DNA of 44,149 bases, taken from positions 68,280,181-68,324,329 of the forward strand of contig JBOZIK010000001.1 in the NCBI GenBank assembly GCA_051453625.1. The letters are read 5' to 3'. Origin of the DNA: Welwitschia mirabilis. Lineage: Eukaryota > Gnetophyta > Gnetopsida > Welwitschiales. The position numbers were made by a program, and so were the translations under genes. Of the stretch, positions 33,419 through 43,290 are shown one piece after another. Under the pieces are notes generated by a model that was given only the letters and a program-made list of their open reading frames with translations, did no database searches and was not told the DNA's origin. Position 1 is the first letter of the stretch. Each line of letters begins with the position of its first letter.

Positions 33419-35485
33419 AATATTTGAATAATAAGAATGTCTCAAGTTAATGAAAGAAAACAACCATGAGAGAAACCAACCTTTTGGAATATAGATATGA
33501 TTAAAAAAAGAGGTAGAGTAAATAAGGATATAGTCAACATTAGAGTAACATATAAACTCCAAGAAAGAAAGCATACTTATCCAACTCAAGGAAGAGAGAG
33601 ATTTGTATAACGATCAAAAAATGATTAATCCCTTAAAATACAACTAATGATTTCAAGATCTTGGGACATTTCATATATCTTACCATGTTAGAATTTGTTT
33701 TGAAAAGAATAAATGAGAAGCACCTCTGACAAGTGTGTAATATATGTCATCTAGGTAGATCTAGAGGTTGTTTCTATCAAAGCCAACTTTTCCTTCCACT
33801 CCTATTTAAGTTTTCATGAAGGCTTTATTATTACTGATAGTGACAATGAATTGAATAAGAAACATGGTCATGTTAATACTAATTCTATGAAGATAAAAGA
33901 TGATATGGTTATGATTAAAAATAACATCAATGAGATTACAAGAACAAATGAAGAAGAATAAAAAGTTTCTCAAATAAGAAAACAAAAATAAACTTAATGG
34001 TGTAGAAATTAATTTCATTAATAATGTAAGTAGGAACATAAAGTCCATACAAGAAATTGATTCTTTACTTCTATTAAATTAAAACTTTCTAGTACTTAAG
34101 GAAAAAATAGTTGCAATTTTACCTCCTTAACATGCAAAGGCTTCTCTGTATATTATCCTAATTTGTTACTTGCATTAATGGATTAACTCCTTGGCCTATC
34201 TAGTTATCCTATATTCTATTGTCAGCAAATCTTCAAATAACACTTTATCTTAAAAGTCTCTTATATTTCTTGACTAGTTATTTATATTACTTAAGTCTTC
34301 TAGTTATCATTTGCCTATATCTAGTAATGATTAGCTATATGACAAGTCTATAATTAGTTAATTAGTTAAAACTTATAATCTTGATTGGATGGAATATGTA
34401 CATAAGCTAGACTTTGCTCACTTTCAATTAATTTTAAAGATCAAGTATATTTGAAACTTTAACCTTATTTCACACGTTTAATCCTTTACTTATTAGGATT
34501 TAATATGTTTTATACATATAAGTTATTGAAGTGGAAATTCAACTATATTATTCATGGAGAAGTGTCAAAGAGGCATTGAAAGTACACAACAAAGGAGTGT
34601 ACTGTGGAAGAGATCTATAATTTTTTATCTTAGGCTTGAGGAATTTCTACATAACAACTTTAAAGGTATGTGTCACAAATGGATGAGAGATTATTGTGTT
34701 GCCATATTTAAGTTGTAGTTTTAGACTTGATGATTTAAGCACATTTTTCTTTAGTCAACATAAGGAGGTCATTGAGATATTTTGGCTTACAAACTAAATG
34801 ATTCAACTTATTTATAATCATATTTAATATTTTTCTTAGAAATTCCTTTTATGAGAGATATGCTAGTTCACAGCTTGTCCCCTAATTAAGTAATCATTAT
34901 AACCCTACAAATGGAAAAGGTCAAAAGGTTATGAATAATAAAGGAATTGTGTAAATTTTAAAATCAATATGCCATGAATTAGAATTATAATTAGGCATTT
35001 CATTTAACATAATAAGAGGTTACACGAATCTTAGAATTAATGATATCAATGGCCTAAAATAAGCTATGTGAAATTGTTATTAAAGAACAATAGTGTGAAG
35101 CTAAGGGCTAGCCTATACCAATTACTTTCAAAATGTAGGCACCTAAGAAGAAACTAATAACATGTACCTTATAGTAAGTTTGTTAAAATGAAGGAGGTAG
35201 AGTATGACTTTATATTTTAATATGAAGCACTTAGTAAGATTATGTTGTTCATGTTGTATATGAAGATATTACCTATAGCTTAAATTACAAAATTAATCTT
35301 TAGAAGGACTCTGAAGTTTTATATGTCTGTAAAGCCAACTTTTAATACATATTGTGGAGAATATTTTCAAGATTAATATGATTCAATCAATCTATAAAAG
35401 TAGTAACTTGAGAGACAAAAGCAGATATTAATTAGTGGAGACCTAATTTTTTAGCAAGTTTCAAGGACAAAACTTCTTAAGGAGA
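33419..35485 (+). other. interior of the gypsy element, no recognisable pol domains
   Basis: No protease, RT or integrase motif is found in any frame. Open stretches at 33401-33589 and 33806-34048 (both minus) look fortuitous. At the right end, GCAAGTTTCAAGGACAAAA then CTTCTTAAGGAGA (35452-35485) is the usual end-of-pol and polypurine wording of plant gypsy elements, which places the 3' LTR start at 35486. Confidence 0.5.
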
Positions 35486-36084
35486 TGAAAAATTTCACAT
35501 TCACATTTTTACTTTTCTTATAAAATTTGCAAACATTATGCTTAATGAAATATTTAAAAAATATTAAATTATTTGAAACCTCCAATTATTATAAATATTA
35601 TATTCTTAACATGCAGTCTTATTAAAATTTAGTATGAGTACCTTTGACTAAATGTTGGCATATAATTTTTAAATGTTCTTGTGTGGAAATGATTTCTTTT
35701 ATTTACTTATGTGATTTTTAGAAATTATGCTTGATTAAATGTATATTGTGGAGACATGTTATTTATCATTTTTTCTCATTACTAAATGTGAAGCATTATC
35801 TTTATTTATATCATTAAAGGCACCTGGTGATCAATTAATCTTTTATGAGACATTATGTAACTTCCCCTTTAACCATTGCTTCATGTTGTGTTCTTTCATA
35901 TCCTTAAGTTTCATCATCTTACACATGATCTCTCACTTTAAATAAAGTCCTTCCTTTCTCAATTTTAGTTTAGTTTTCCAAAACAATCTTGCCTTGAAGT
36001 CTTGGAAGATTAGAAGGCTTAAGAGCTCTAAAAACTTAGAAGATATTCAAACAGCAAACATACAGGTATGGTTCTATGCTTTTG

Positions 36085-36254
36085 TATTTTCTTGATGGTC
36101 TTTTTTGATGCATTTTGTTATTGAGATCAATGTGTATATATTCTTGTAAGTCAAATGTTAAATCATGCATATTTTCTTGATGGTTCTTTCTGATGCATTT
36201 TATTATTGAGATCAATGTGTATATATTCTTGTAAATTGAATGTTAAATCATGCA
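36085..36254 (+). repeat. 85-bp tandem duplication (two copies)
   Basis: TATTTTCTTGATGG...AATCATGCA occurs at 36085-36169 and again at 36170-36254 with a few substitutions. The 5' LTR has a single copy at about 31006-31090. Confidence 0.8.
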
Positions 36255-37458
36255 TTGATTAAATAAGGTAAACTCTATGTTGATATATGTTTCATCTTCA
36301 TTTACCCTTTTTCTTGATATCCTGACATTATCTTTCTTAGTATGAGATGAAAATTCATGATTAATCCTTATTGTTTTCACCTTATTATCATGTTGTTATA
36401 ATCTATGGTTTGAGGTGATATGTTATGGTTAAACTTATCTTGGTTTCTTGACATTATTTTATTTAAACTTATAGTTATAGATTTCCACAGATCATCAAAT
36501 GAGGTAGTGGGCTTCACAGATCACCGAATGAGGCAATGAAGTGATTAAGATATTTTTATATATTTAATATTCTCGTTCATAATCATAAGTATAGTGTCCA
36601 TTTTATAACTTAATTCTCTTGAACCCTTGAATTATTTTTCCTTTATTAACTCTTGAAGATTATTATCAAATTACCTATTCTTGCTTGGATCATATTGAGG
36701 GCTGTGAGATTTTCACAGTTCTCATCCCATACTTTTGTGTGACAGGTGAAAATTCTTGAGCTTAATTGTTGAAGTGGATAAAGAATGAAGAGGTTTATTG
36801 ACCCTATATTAATGAAAAGTTTTCTGAATAATTTTTTATCATTATTATTTCAATTACTTGTAGTTATATACCTATTTCCTATTAATTGTCATGAGAGATA
36901 AATTTCATTATTTCTATGTGTGTGGTTTGTAGTATGTAAAGTTTACTCTAATGGATTTTGTTATGTGATTGATGAATATTTCTCTGGAAAATTTCTACCA
37001 ATAAATTTTGGTTATTTGAGATCATATTGTCAACTATTATTTGATGGAATTTATGAAAATCTTGAATCCTTAAATAGTGTATTTATTTCCATTGTTTAAA
37101 ATGCTAATTTGAAATTCTGAATTTTTGGAATCTTTTTGGTAATTATGATTTGGCATATCAATTTCATGCTACATTTGGAATATGGAAAATTATCTTGAAA
37201 ATACCTTGTCATATGGAGTCTTTCAAAGAATATTTCTTGGATGTTATGTTTATTTATTTTTAATAAATTCCTTTTAATGGACATGTGATTTCCCTCCTTC
37301 TCTAAAGATTTAAACCCGATGTAAAGGGAGCTAATTCAATTCTCTTTAAATCAATTTAATGTTATAAAGTTAGAAGTCCTATTTAATTAATTTAATGTTA
37401 TAAAATTTGTTTAGAAGAGAAGCCTTTTTAATTTAATTTAATGTGATGAAGTAAGTTT

Positions 37459-37558
37459 NNNNNNNNNNNNNNNNNNNNNNNNNNNNNNNNNNNNNNNNNN
37501 NNNNNNNNNNNNNNNNNNNNNNNNNNNNNNNNNNNNNNNNNNNNNNNNNNNNNNNNNN
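37459..37558. other. assembly gap (100 N) inside gypsy LTR
   Basis: Placeholder gap flanked by overlapping but divergent LTR segments. Confidence 0.99.
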
Positions 37559-38945
37559 TAGAGGGCTGTGAGATTTTCACAGTTCTCATCCCATACTTTT
37601 GTGTGACAGGTGAAAATTCTAAAGCTTAATTGCTGAATTGGGCAGGTTTATTGGCCCTATATTAATGAAACATTTTTTAGATAATTTGTGATCATTATTA
37701 TCTCAATTACTTGGAGTCATGTACATATTTCCTATTAATTATCATTAGAGATAAATTTCTTTATTTCTATGTGTGTGGTTTGTTGTATGTAAAGTTCACT
37801 CTAATGAATTATGTTTTGTGATTGATGAATATCTCTGTTGAAAATTTCTAGCAATAAATTTTGGTTATTTGAGATTATATTGTCAACTATTATTTAATGA
37901 AATCTATGAAAATTTTGAATCCCTAAATGCCTATTTGAAATTCTAAATTTTTTGAATCTTTTTAGTAATTATGTTTTGGCATATCAATTTCATGTTACGT
38001 TTGGAATATGAAAAATTATCTTGAACATCCCTTATCATATGGATTTTTTCGAAGAATATTTCTTAGATGTTATGTTTATTTATTTTTAATAAATTCATTT
38101 TAATGGACATGTGATTTTCCCTCCTTTTCTAAAGATTTAAACTAGATGTAAAGGGAGCTAATTCAATCCTTTTTAAATTAATTTAATGTTATAAAGTTAA
38201 AAGTTCTCTTTGATTAAGTTAATATTATAAAATTTGTTTAGAAAAAAGCCTTTTTAGTTTAATTTAATATGATGAAGTAAGTTTATAAGAGGATAGGGAA
38301 AATTTATTACAAATGAATGGTTAGTACTCACAATGGGACTTAAGCTTCCAATCACTCCCTTCTCAATAACAGTAAATATGAAACAATTAAGGCATCATGG
38401 AGGAGAGGACCATCTTAAAAAGAGCCATTATTAAAGGAAGTTATAAATTCTTGAAATGGACATTACAGATATTAAATTTTCTATCAATAGTATAACTAGT
38501 TTTTAATTAATTCTTTTGATAGAGGGGAATAATGAGGATTTAATCCTTTGCTAAATAAGTAACGTTTGTAAGTTTAAATAAGAAAAGTGGGTGTTAAATT
38601 TTGATATTAGAGCATCAAAGAAAGTTTTAAAGTTTTCAATATAAGAAATTTAGGATTTTACACCATCATAGAGTCTTAACTAGAGACCAATTGCTCAAGA
38701 GAATATTTCAAGTGGGTACAAACTATCCCATCTGCTAATTAAGTTTTGAAATAGCACAACATTTATTCCATCATTATACTTGGAGTAAAGAATTAATCTC
38801 CATTATGAAGAAGTACTATCCTCTGATACATAAATAATGGATGGGATTCATTTGACATTTTATAGATTTTGATAATGTCCCCTTACCTTTTCCCATAAAA
38901 ACTATAAGGAGTATCAAATACTACCATTTCCAAATTAGACTTATA

Positions 38946-39580
38946 ATGGAAGCCACGCTTACCATCGAGCCTTCTGACCCTAGTCTCTTTGAAGGCTACC
39001 TTGCCCTGTGGAAAAAATTGTAGGCTATGGGAGGGAAACCCTTCTTACACAAGCTTAATGAAGACTAGGGGGCTAATATCACCCTCTTTTACAAACGATG
39101 AAGAAGCAGGCGTACAAATTTTAGAAGAATACCTATCAAGATAACTAAAGATTCCCTCTGCAGGCTATTGGAGACCCCTATAGAAGGAGAATGTATTCTT
39201 TTTGAAAGCTGAAGATAATGTGAAGTACTTTACTTCTTCCTTCATGGGGTTCCTAAATTGTTAAGTAGGCACATTAGAAGAAATGTACTACCGCCTCCAT
39301 GGGGATTATGCACAAAGCTAGTTGATCATTATTTCACTTAGTTTAGGAATTACTCTAAATTATCAAGTATTAATTTTTCTTTTCTTAAAGCCCTTGACCT
39401 AGGGTATCAGGTGAATTTATCCTTCTTTTTTTTTTTTTTTTTTTTGTTCAAGCTATTCAAAGAAAAGACTCCTTAAGGTACTCAATTTAGTTTTGGCTCT
39501 CTAGAGAGTATCCCATGAAATTAGGATAAGAGAGGCTCCTCCCTCTCCTTCTTGACAACACCCACATTAGACTTCCCTAA
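38946..39580 (+). pseudogene. decayed ORF of unknown, possibly retroelement, origin
   Basis: From ATG 38946 one frame stays meaningful for about 160 codons: MEATLTIEPSDPSLFEGYLA, later GGKPFLHKLNED, ITKDSLCRLLETPIEGE, YFFLHGVPKLLSRHIRRNVL, PPPWGLCTKLVDHYFT and SFLKALDLGYQVNL. It is broken by about six stops that fit C-to-T loss of Gln, Trp or Arg codons. It then enters a 20-base T run (39426-39445). I do not recognise the family. The amino-acid content is clearly protein-like and unlike the surrounding DNA. The general layout recalls accessory ORFs of plant retroelements, but that is inference. Confidence 0.5.
39426..39445 (+). repeat. poly-T run of 20
   Basis: Twenty consecutive T inside the decayed frame. 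On the minus strand it is a poly-A, which could be a retroposed tail, but no matching retroposed gene is seen to its right on the minus strand. Confidence 0.9.
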
Positions 39581-40195
39581 GAAGAGCCTCCAAAAGAAGA
39601 GCCTCTAAAAGAAGAGCCACCATGAAAGAAACCCCTAATCCTGAGGGAACCATTATACATGGCAGCCCTGGTTAGGGGGAATGACTTTATCCCCAAGTCA
39701 TATAGAGGTGTTATTTTTCCTCCTAACCCAATAGGAGATAGCTCAAGAACCTACCCACAAGATAGATAAGGAGCCAACTCAGGAATATCATTTCCCCAAT
39801 GAGCAAGGTAGATATGACTAGATCTCCTTTTAACCATAAAGAGCCCCAGCCTTACCCAGAACTTTACCTCAAATTCTTCTTCAATAGAAATTCAGCCTCA
39901 CCCTCAAGAGGACATTGATATGAATGTTGTTTGATGGGAAGTTATGCTGGCAATAATTCAAGAACTAAAGAAATTCCCCTTTGTCATATTAGGACTCTCT
40001 CATAGATCCCACTCTCAAGCCATCAAGTCCAGTTATAAAAAGAAATCTCTCAGATTACATCCAGATAAAAATCCAGCAGGTATTGAAGAATTCAAAGAGG
40101 TAAATCAAGCTTTTGAGGTACTCTATGATGATATGGATCATTTCTTATTCAAACATAATTATGGTAATTTATTCTTATTCTATAGAGGACTCTAA
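39581..40195 (+). pseudogene. decayed frame ending in a J-domain (DnaJ-like)
   Basis: In one frame from 39581 there are three Glu-Glu-Pro repeats (EEPPKEEPLKEEPP, tandem 18-bp DNA unit) and a linker with about six stops, then an open 83-codon segment (39944-40195). That segment contains FVILGLSHRSHSQAIKSSYK, LRLHPDKNPAG and FKEVNQAFEVLYDD: helices I-IV of a J-domain with the HPD motif needed to stimulate Hsp70. No Gly/Phe, zinc or substrate-binding region follows; a stop comes 24 codons after the domain, and the ATG at 39944 lies within the frame, not at a clear gene start. It could be an exon of a host gene, a captured gene fragment, or a domain of the ORF at 38946. A working chaperone gene is unlikely. 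Confidence 0.55.
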
Positions 40196-40559
40196 TACTC
40201 CTATTTATAGGTATTTTTCTTTTCAAGCTTAAGGTTTTTATAACTTCCAGTAGCGTGGGATGTTTGTGCCCCCAATTTGTTAGCAGTTCTATGCTTTTAA
40301 CTCTTCTAAATAAGCAGTTTCTCATGTTCAGTCTGTTTCCTTGGGGGCAGTTTCACCCCTATTTTTTTTCTATTTCATAGTCCTCTCCTGAATAGCCAGT
40401 AGAATACCTTTACTTTGTTTCTGAAAAGTTTAAATTTTCTATCAATCCTAGGTTTTATTACTTCCTGATGTATATTTTCTAGTCTCATATATATATGCTT
40501 TTTTGAGGAAAAAAACACCAATTTTTAAATCAAAAAAATTAACCATGAGATATAATAAG
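40196..40559. other. AT-rich spacer, no gene seen
   Basis: No reading frame, LTR edge or repeat recognised in this stretch. Confidence 0.4.
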
Positions 40560-41065
40560 ATCATAGATAATAATATAAATAAATCATTCTAATTTAATAT
40601 CTTTCAAGTACAAGATAAATAACTAATATTTTATTTTCATATTCCCTCCTTGAAAATAAAAATAAGCTTTTACTATAATCTAATTTAACACTTGTTTAAT
40701 ACAAAACAGTATGGAGTAAGAAATGTAAATCATCACAATCCCCAGTATGATCCACGTAAGGTAAAGATAAAGGTTAAAAAATCCCAAGACCTAATATAGT
40801 TTAGGATGAAACAAGATTAAGGTATTAAGAGATGAAATTATGAAAATTAAATAAAAATAATAAGTCTTTAATAAATATTCATATATTTTTATTTCACCAT
40901 CTCATTTGGCAATCCATGAATCTATTAATCCCACTTCCTCATTTAGTGATTCAGTGATCTTTGGGTTTTTCATAATCGACTACCTCATTTGGTGAATGTA
41001 AAGTCCATTATCTCATTTAGTGATTTGTGGTTTTGTCTTTTCACTACCTCATTTGGTAATCTATG
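40560..41065 (-). repeat. inverted fragment of the 30.4-kb gypsy LTR
   Basis: Read on the minus strand it follows the gypsy LTR: the GAATGAGGTAGT-type repeats, then ATATTTTTATATATTTAATATT-like sequence, then GGATCATACTGGGGATTGTG and CTCCATACTGTTTTGT (compare 36688-36740). The match fades left of about 40.66 kb. The right edge is cut by the copia LTR at 41066. Confidence 0.55.
40900..41060 (-). repeat. five-copy short repeat CTACCTCATTTGGTGAT
   Basis: Five variants of (C)TACCTCATTTGGTGAT occur at spacings of about 28-50 bp (CCATCTCATTTGGCAAT, CTTCCTCATTTAGTGAT, CTACCTCATTTGGTGAA, TTATCTCATTTAGTGAT, CTACCTCATTTGGTAAT). The full-length LTRs have only two (31308-31375 and 36480-36540). Confidence 0.65.
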
Positions 41066-41408
41066 TGATAGTTGAGAATCGACCCTAGAATGGGATGAAT
41101 AGGACTTTTAAAATTCTATCTTCTCATTCTTCACAACCTACAAAAATAATGAGTATAAAGAAATACTAAAACAAGGTATTTAATGGTGAATAGACACCAC
41201 CCTTCAGCTTTGTAGACTCCTTGTCCTAGCTAGCATATATTCACTCTCAAAAATGGTTTTTAGGCTCACTAAGTAATCTTTCATAACCAATGATGTTTAA
41301 TGGCTTATCCTCAACCAAGAACAAATGAAAGAGAGACGGATGCACTACTACACAGATGTGATCTCTATAGTACATCAATCTTCTTTTCAAGAAAAATGCT
41401 ATGATGTA
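41066..41408 (-). repeat. partial copia LTR (minus strand), cut by gap
   Basis: Starts TGATAGTTGAGAATCGACC and runs parallel to 41731-42070 with roughly 85-88% identity by eye. This is the 3' end of the same copia LTR family as 6662-7919 (GGGTCGATTCTCAACTATCA on the minus strand). It is truncated by the gap, and the rest is not found on its far side. Confidence 0.75.
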
Positions 41409-41462
41409 NNNNNNNNNNNNNNNNNNNNNNNNNNNNNNNNNNNNNNNNNNNNNNNNNNNNNN
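41409..41462. other. assembly gap (54 N)
   Basis: Run of N between a truncated LTR and unrelated sequence. Confidence 0.99.
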
Positions 41463-41730
41463 TACCCTTATAGTTTATATAATCATAATCCACTCAAAGA
41501 AATTATAGGAGACTTCAGTCAACATAGAGAAATCTATAAGGAGTCACTTTAACTCCATCCATACCTATATCGATGTACTTGTAATTTTGATTTTGAAAAT
41601 CCCTATTATCAACCAAGAGAGTTTAATCCTATGCATTCCTTTACCCCTCATAGTCCTTATCCTTCATATTTATATTTGTCATTCTTTCATCCATGTCCTT
41701 CATATTTTTTTAAATATTCTTCATCATATT
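41463..41730 (+). pseudogene. Pro/Tyr-rich open frame abutting an LTR, unidentified
   Basis: From the gap edge one plus-strand frame runs about 90 codons with a single stop. It reads YPYSLYNHNPLKEIIGDF at first and then a Pro/Tyr/Phe/Ser-rich part containing NPYYQPREFNPM and HSPYPSYLYL. It runs into the copia LTR at 41731 and stops about 25 nt inside it. I recognise no domain. It may be a piece of another element's ORF or of a gene cut by the insertion; composition bias could also explain it. Confidence 0.3.
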
Positions 41731-42967
41731 TGATAGTTGAGAATCGACCCTAGAGGGGGGTGAATAGGACTTTTAATGTTCTGTCTCCTTGTTCTTCACG
41801 ACCTACAAAAAAAATAAGTATAAAGTAATACTAAAATAAGGTATTTAATGGTGAATAGAAACCATCCTTTAGATTTGTAGATCCCTTGTTCTAGCTGGTA
41901 TATATTCACTCTCAAGAATGGTTTTTAGGCTTACTAAGTAATCTTTAACAATCAATGAGGATTTTATAACTTATCCTCAATCAAGAATAAATAAAAGAGA
42001 GAAGGATGCACTACTGCACAGATGTTATCTCTATGGTATATCAATCTTCCTTTTAATAAAATGCTATGATGTAAGTACAATAGAAATCTAAACTTTTTAG
42101 AATGTTTAGATGTGCTAGTAGAAAGTATATCAGTGCTTGTTCAATCTTATATTTGACAAAAATAGTATCAGTACTTTCTAGTGATTAGAAAAAAGCTTTT
42201 ATACTTAAGATGTAACATATGACTATTTCCTCAAAAGAAAATGAACCGTTGCAATTTTCTAAATAACCATTGCTCTTTTGCTAATGAACCATTGTATTCA
42301 TAAAGATTACATTTTTCCATCACATGGTGGAACTATCATTATTTTCGATTGATGGCAAATGCGGTCGCCCTTATTTTAACATTTGGTTATCTTTCATTAT
42401 TATAGAGTTCTCAATACAAGATATGATGCAAATTCAGTCGCCCTTGTAAAAAATACTTAATCGCCCTTACTTAGGTCACCCTCCATTTCTACCGGTCGAC
42501 CTTATGAGAGGAGATTCCTGGTAGAACGCGGTCACCTAATCTTATTTTATGCGGTCGGCCTAATGTCACCCAATTCATGTTCTATTGATTATCATGTGGT
42601 CACCCGTATAGTAACTATTGGTCACCCGTACTACTATTAGATATATTCTTACTTCATGTTGTGAGGTCACCCATATGAATATCTTTAGTTGTCTATCTTT
42701 CTATCAGGTTGGATTTCACTGATTATTATGCGGTCGCTAGTATAAAAGAGTATGGTCGCCCGTGTGTTAACCAGTCTTCTTTATGTTGTCTTAGTTCGGT
42801 CACCTGGTAAGTCATGTGTGGTTGTCCACTTCTGAAGCAGTATTATAGTTCTTAATCATTTGGTCTTCCGATCTTACATGTCGATTTCCTAGTGCTAGAA
42901 GTTACCTACACAAAAGACTAACTTACAAAAACTCGTTAAATTAATCAATGACAATGGATTCTCAACA
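41731..42967 (-). repeat. 3' LTR of the minus-strand copia element
   Basis: 1237 bp; on the minus strand it begins TGTTGAGAATCCATTGTCAT and ends GATTCTCAACTATCA. Between 42361 and 42870 it holds about fifteen GGTC(A/G)CCC-like words, the clearest reading GTGGTCACCCGTA (42596), TTGGTCACCCGTA (42618), GAGGTCACCCATA (42662) and ATGGTCGCCCGTG (42752). Confidence 0.85.
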
Positions 42968-42990
42968 AACTTCCCCTTTGTCATTGATTA
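42942..42990 (-). repeat. perfect 13-bp inverted repeat across the PPT/3' LTR junction
   Basis: TAATCAATGACAA (42942-42954) and TTGTCATTGATTA (42978-42990) are exact reverse complements around a 23-nt loop. The loop holds the LTR tip (CTCAACA on plus, 42961-42967) and the purine tract AAAGGGGAAGTT of the minus strand (42979-42968). Confidence 0.8.
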
Positions 42991-43290
42991 AGGAAAAACA
43001 ATAATTTAATATCTAGGTTCTTCCCCTAACTTATTTAACTTTAAAAGCGATTAGATTTTAAACAAGTTTTATATATAAAAAAATTATAGGAAAACTTAGA
43101 AGTAATTTGCACAAAAATAAGCTTCTTTGTATTACTCAAAAAATTTCATTACATGTGAAAGTTATATTTTGACCCATTTGCAATACAAAGAAGTGATAAA
43201 GATGTTACAAATTTTACTCCTCCTTTTTGATGAAATTAAGGACACAGAGGATATAAAAAGACCGGAGGACATAAAAAGACACATAAAGAC

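Larger units (their letters stand above)
30386..38662 (+). mobile_element. plus-strand Ty3/gypsy element with ~2.3-kb LTRs and short interior
   Basis: 5' LTR 30386-32662, degenerate tRNA-iMet-type PBS at 32666, interior of about 2.8 kb with a gag remnant (33173-33418), a pol-end/PPT signature at 35455-35485, and a 3' LTR 35486-38662 containing a 100-N gap. Both LTRs end ATTTTACA or GTTTTACA at 32662 and 38662. RT and integrase are not recognisable, so this is a deleted or non-autonomous copy. The gag and the GTTTCAAGGACAAAACTTCTTAAGG-type pol end are in the style of plant chromovirus-like gypsy elements. Confidence 0.75.
35486..38662 (+). repeat. 3' LTR of the gypsy element, mosaic around a gap
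   Basis: 35486-37458 matches the first ~85% of the LTR and 37559-38662 the last ~half. The segment 36698-37458 is repeated, with clear differences, as 37559-38285, so the two halves are not one continuous LTR. It carries an 85-bp tandem duplication at 36085-36254 that the 5' LTR lacks. It ends TTTTACA at 38662. Confidence 0.7.

Noticed and set aside
37096-37284. 62-codon minus-strand ORF
   Set aside because: Inside the gypsy 3' LTR and not open in the sister LTR copies.
39944-40195. Functional DnaJ chaperone gene
   Set aside because: Only the J-domain is present, upstream frame is full of stops, and no further chaperone regions follow.
42361-42870. CRISPR-like regularly spaced repeat
   Set aside because: Units are short (8-13 bp), variable in spacing and sit in a plant LTR; no Cas genes and not a prokaryotic context.
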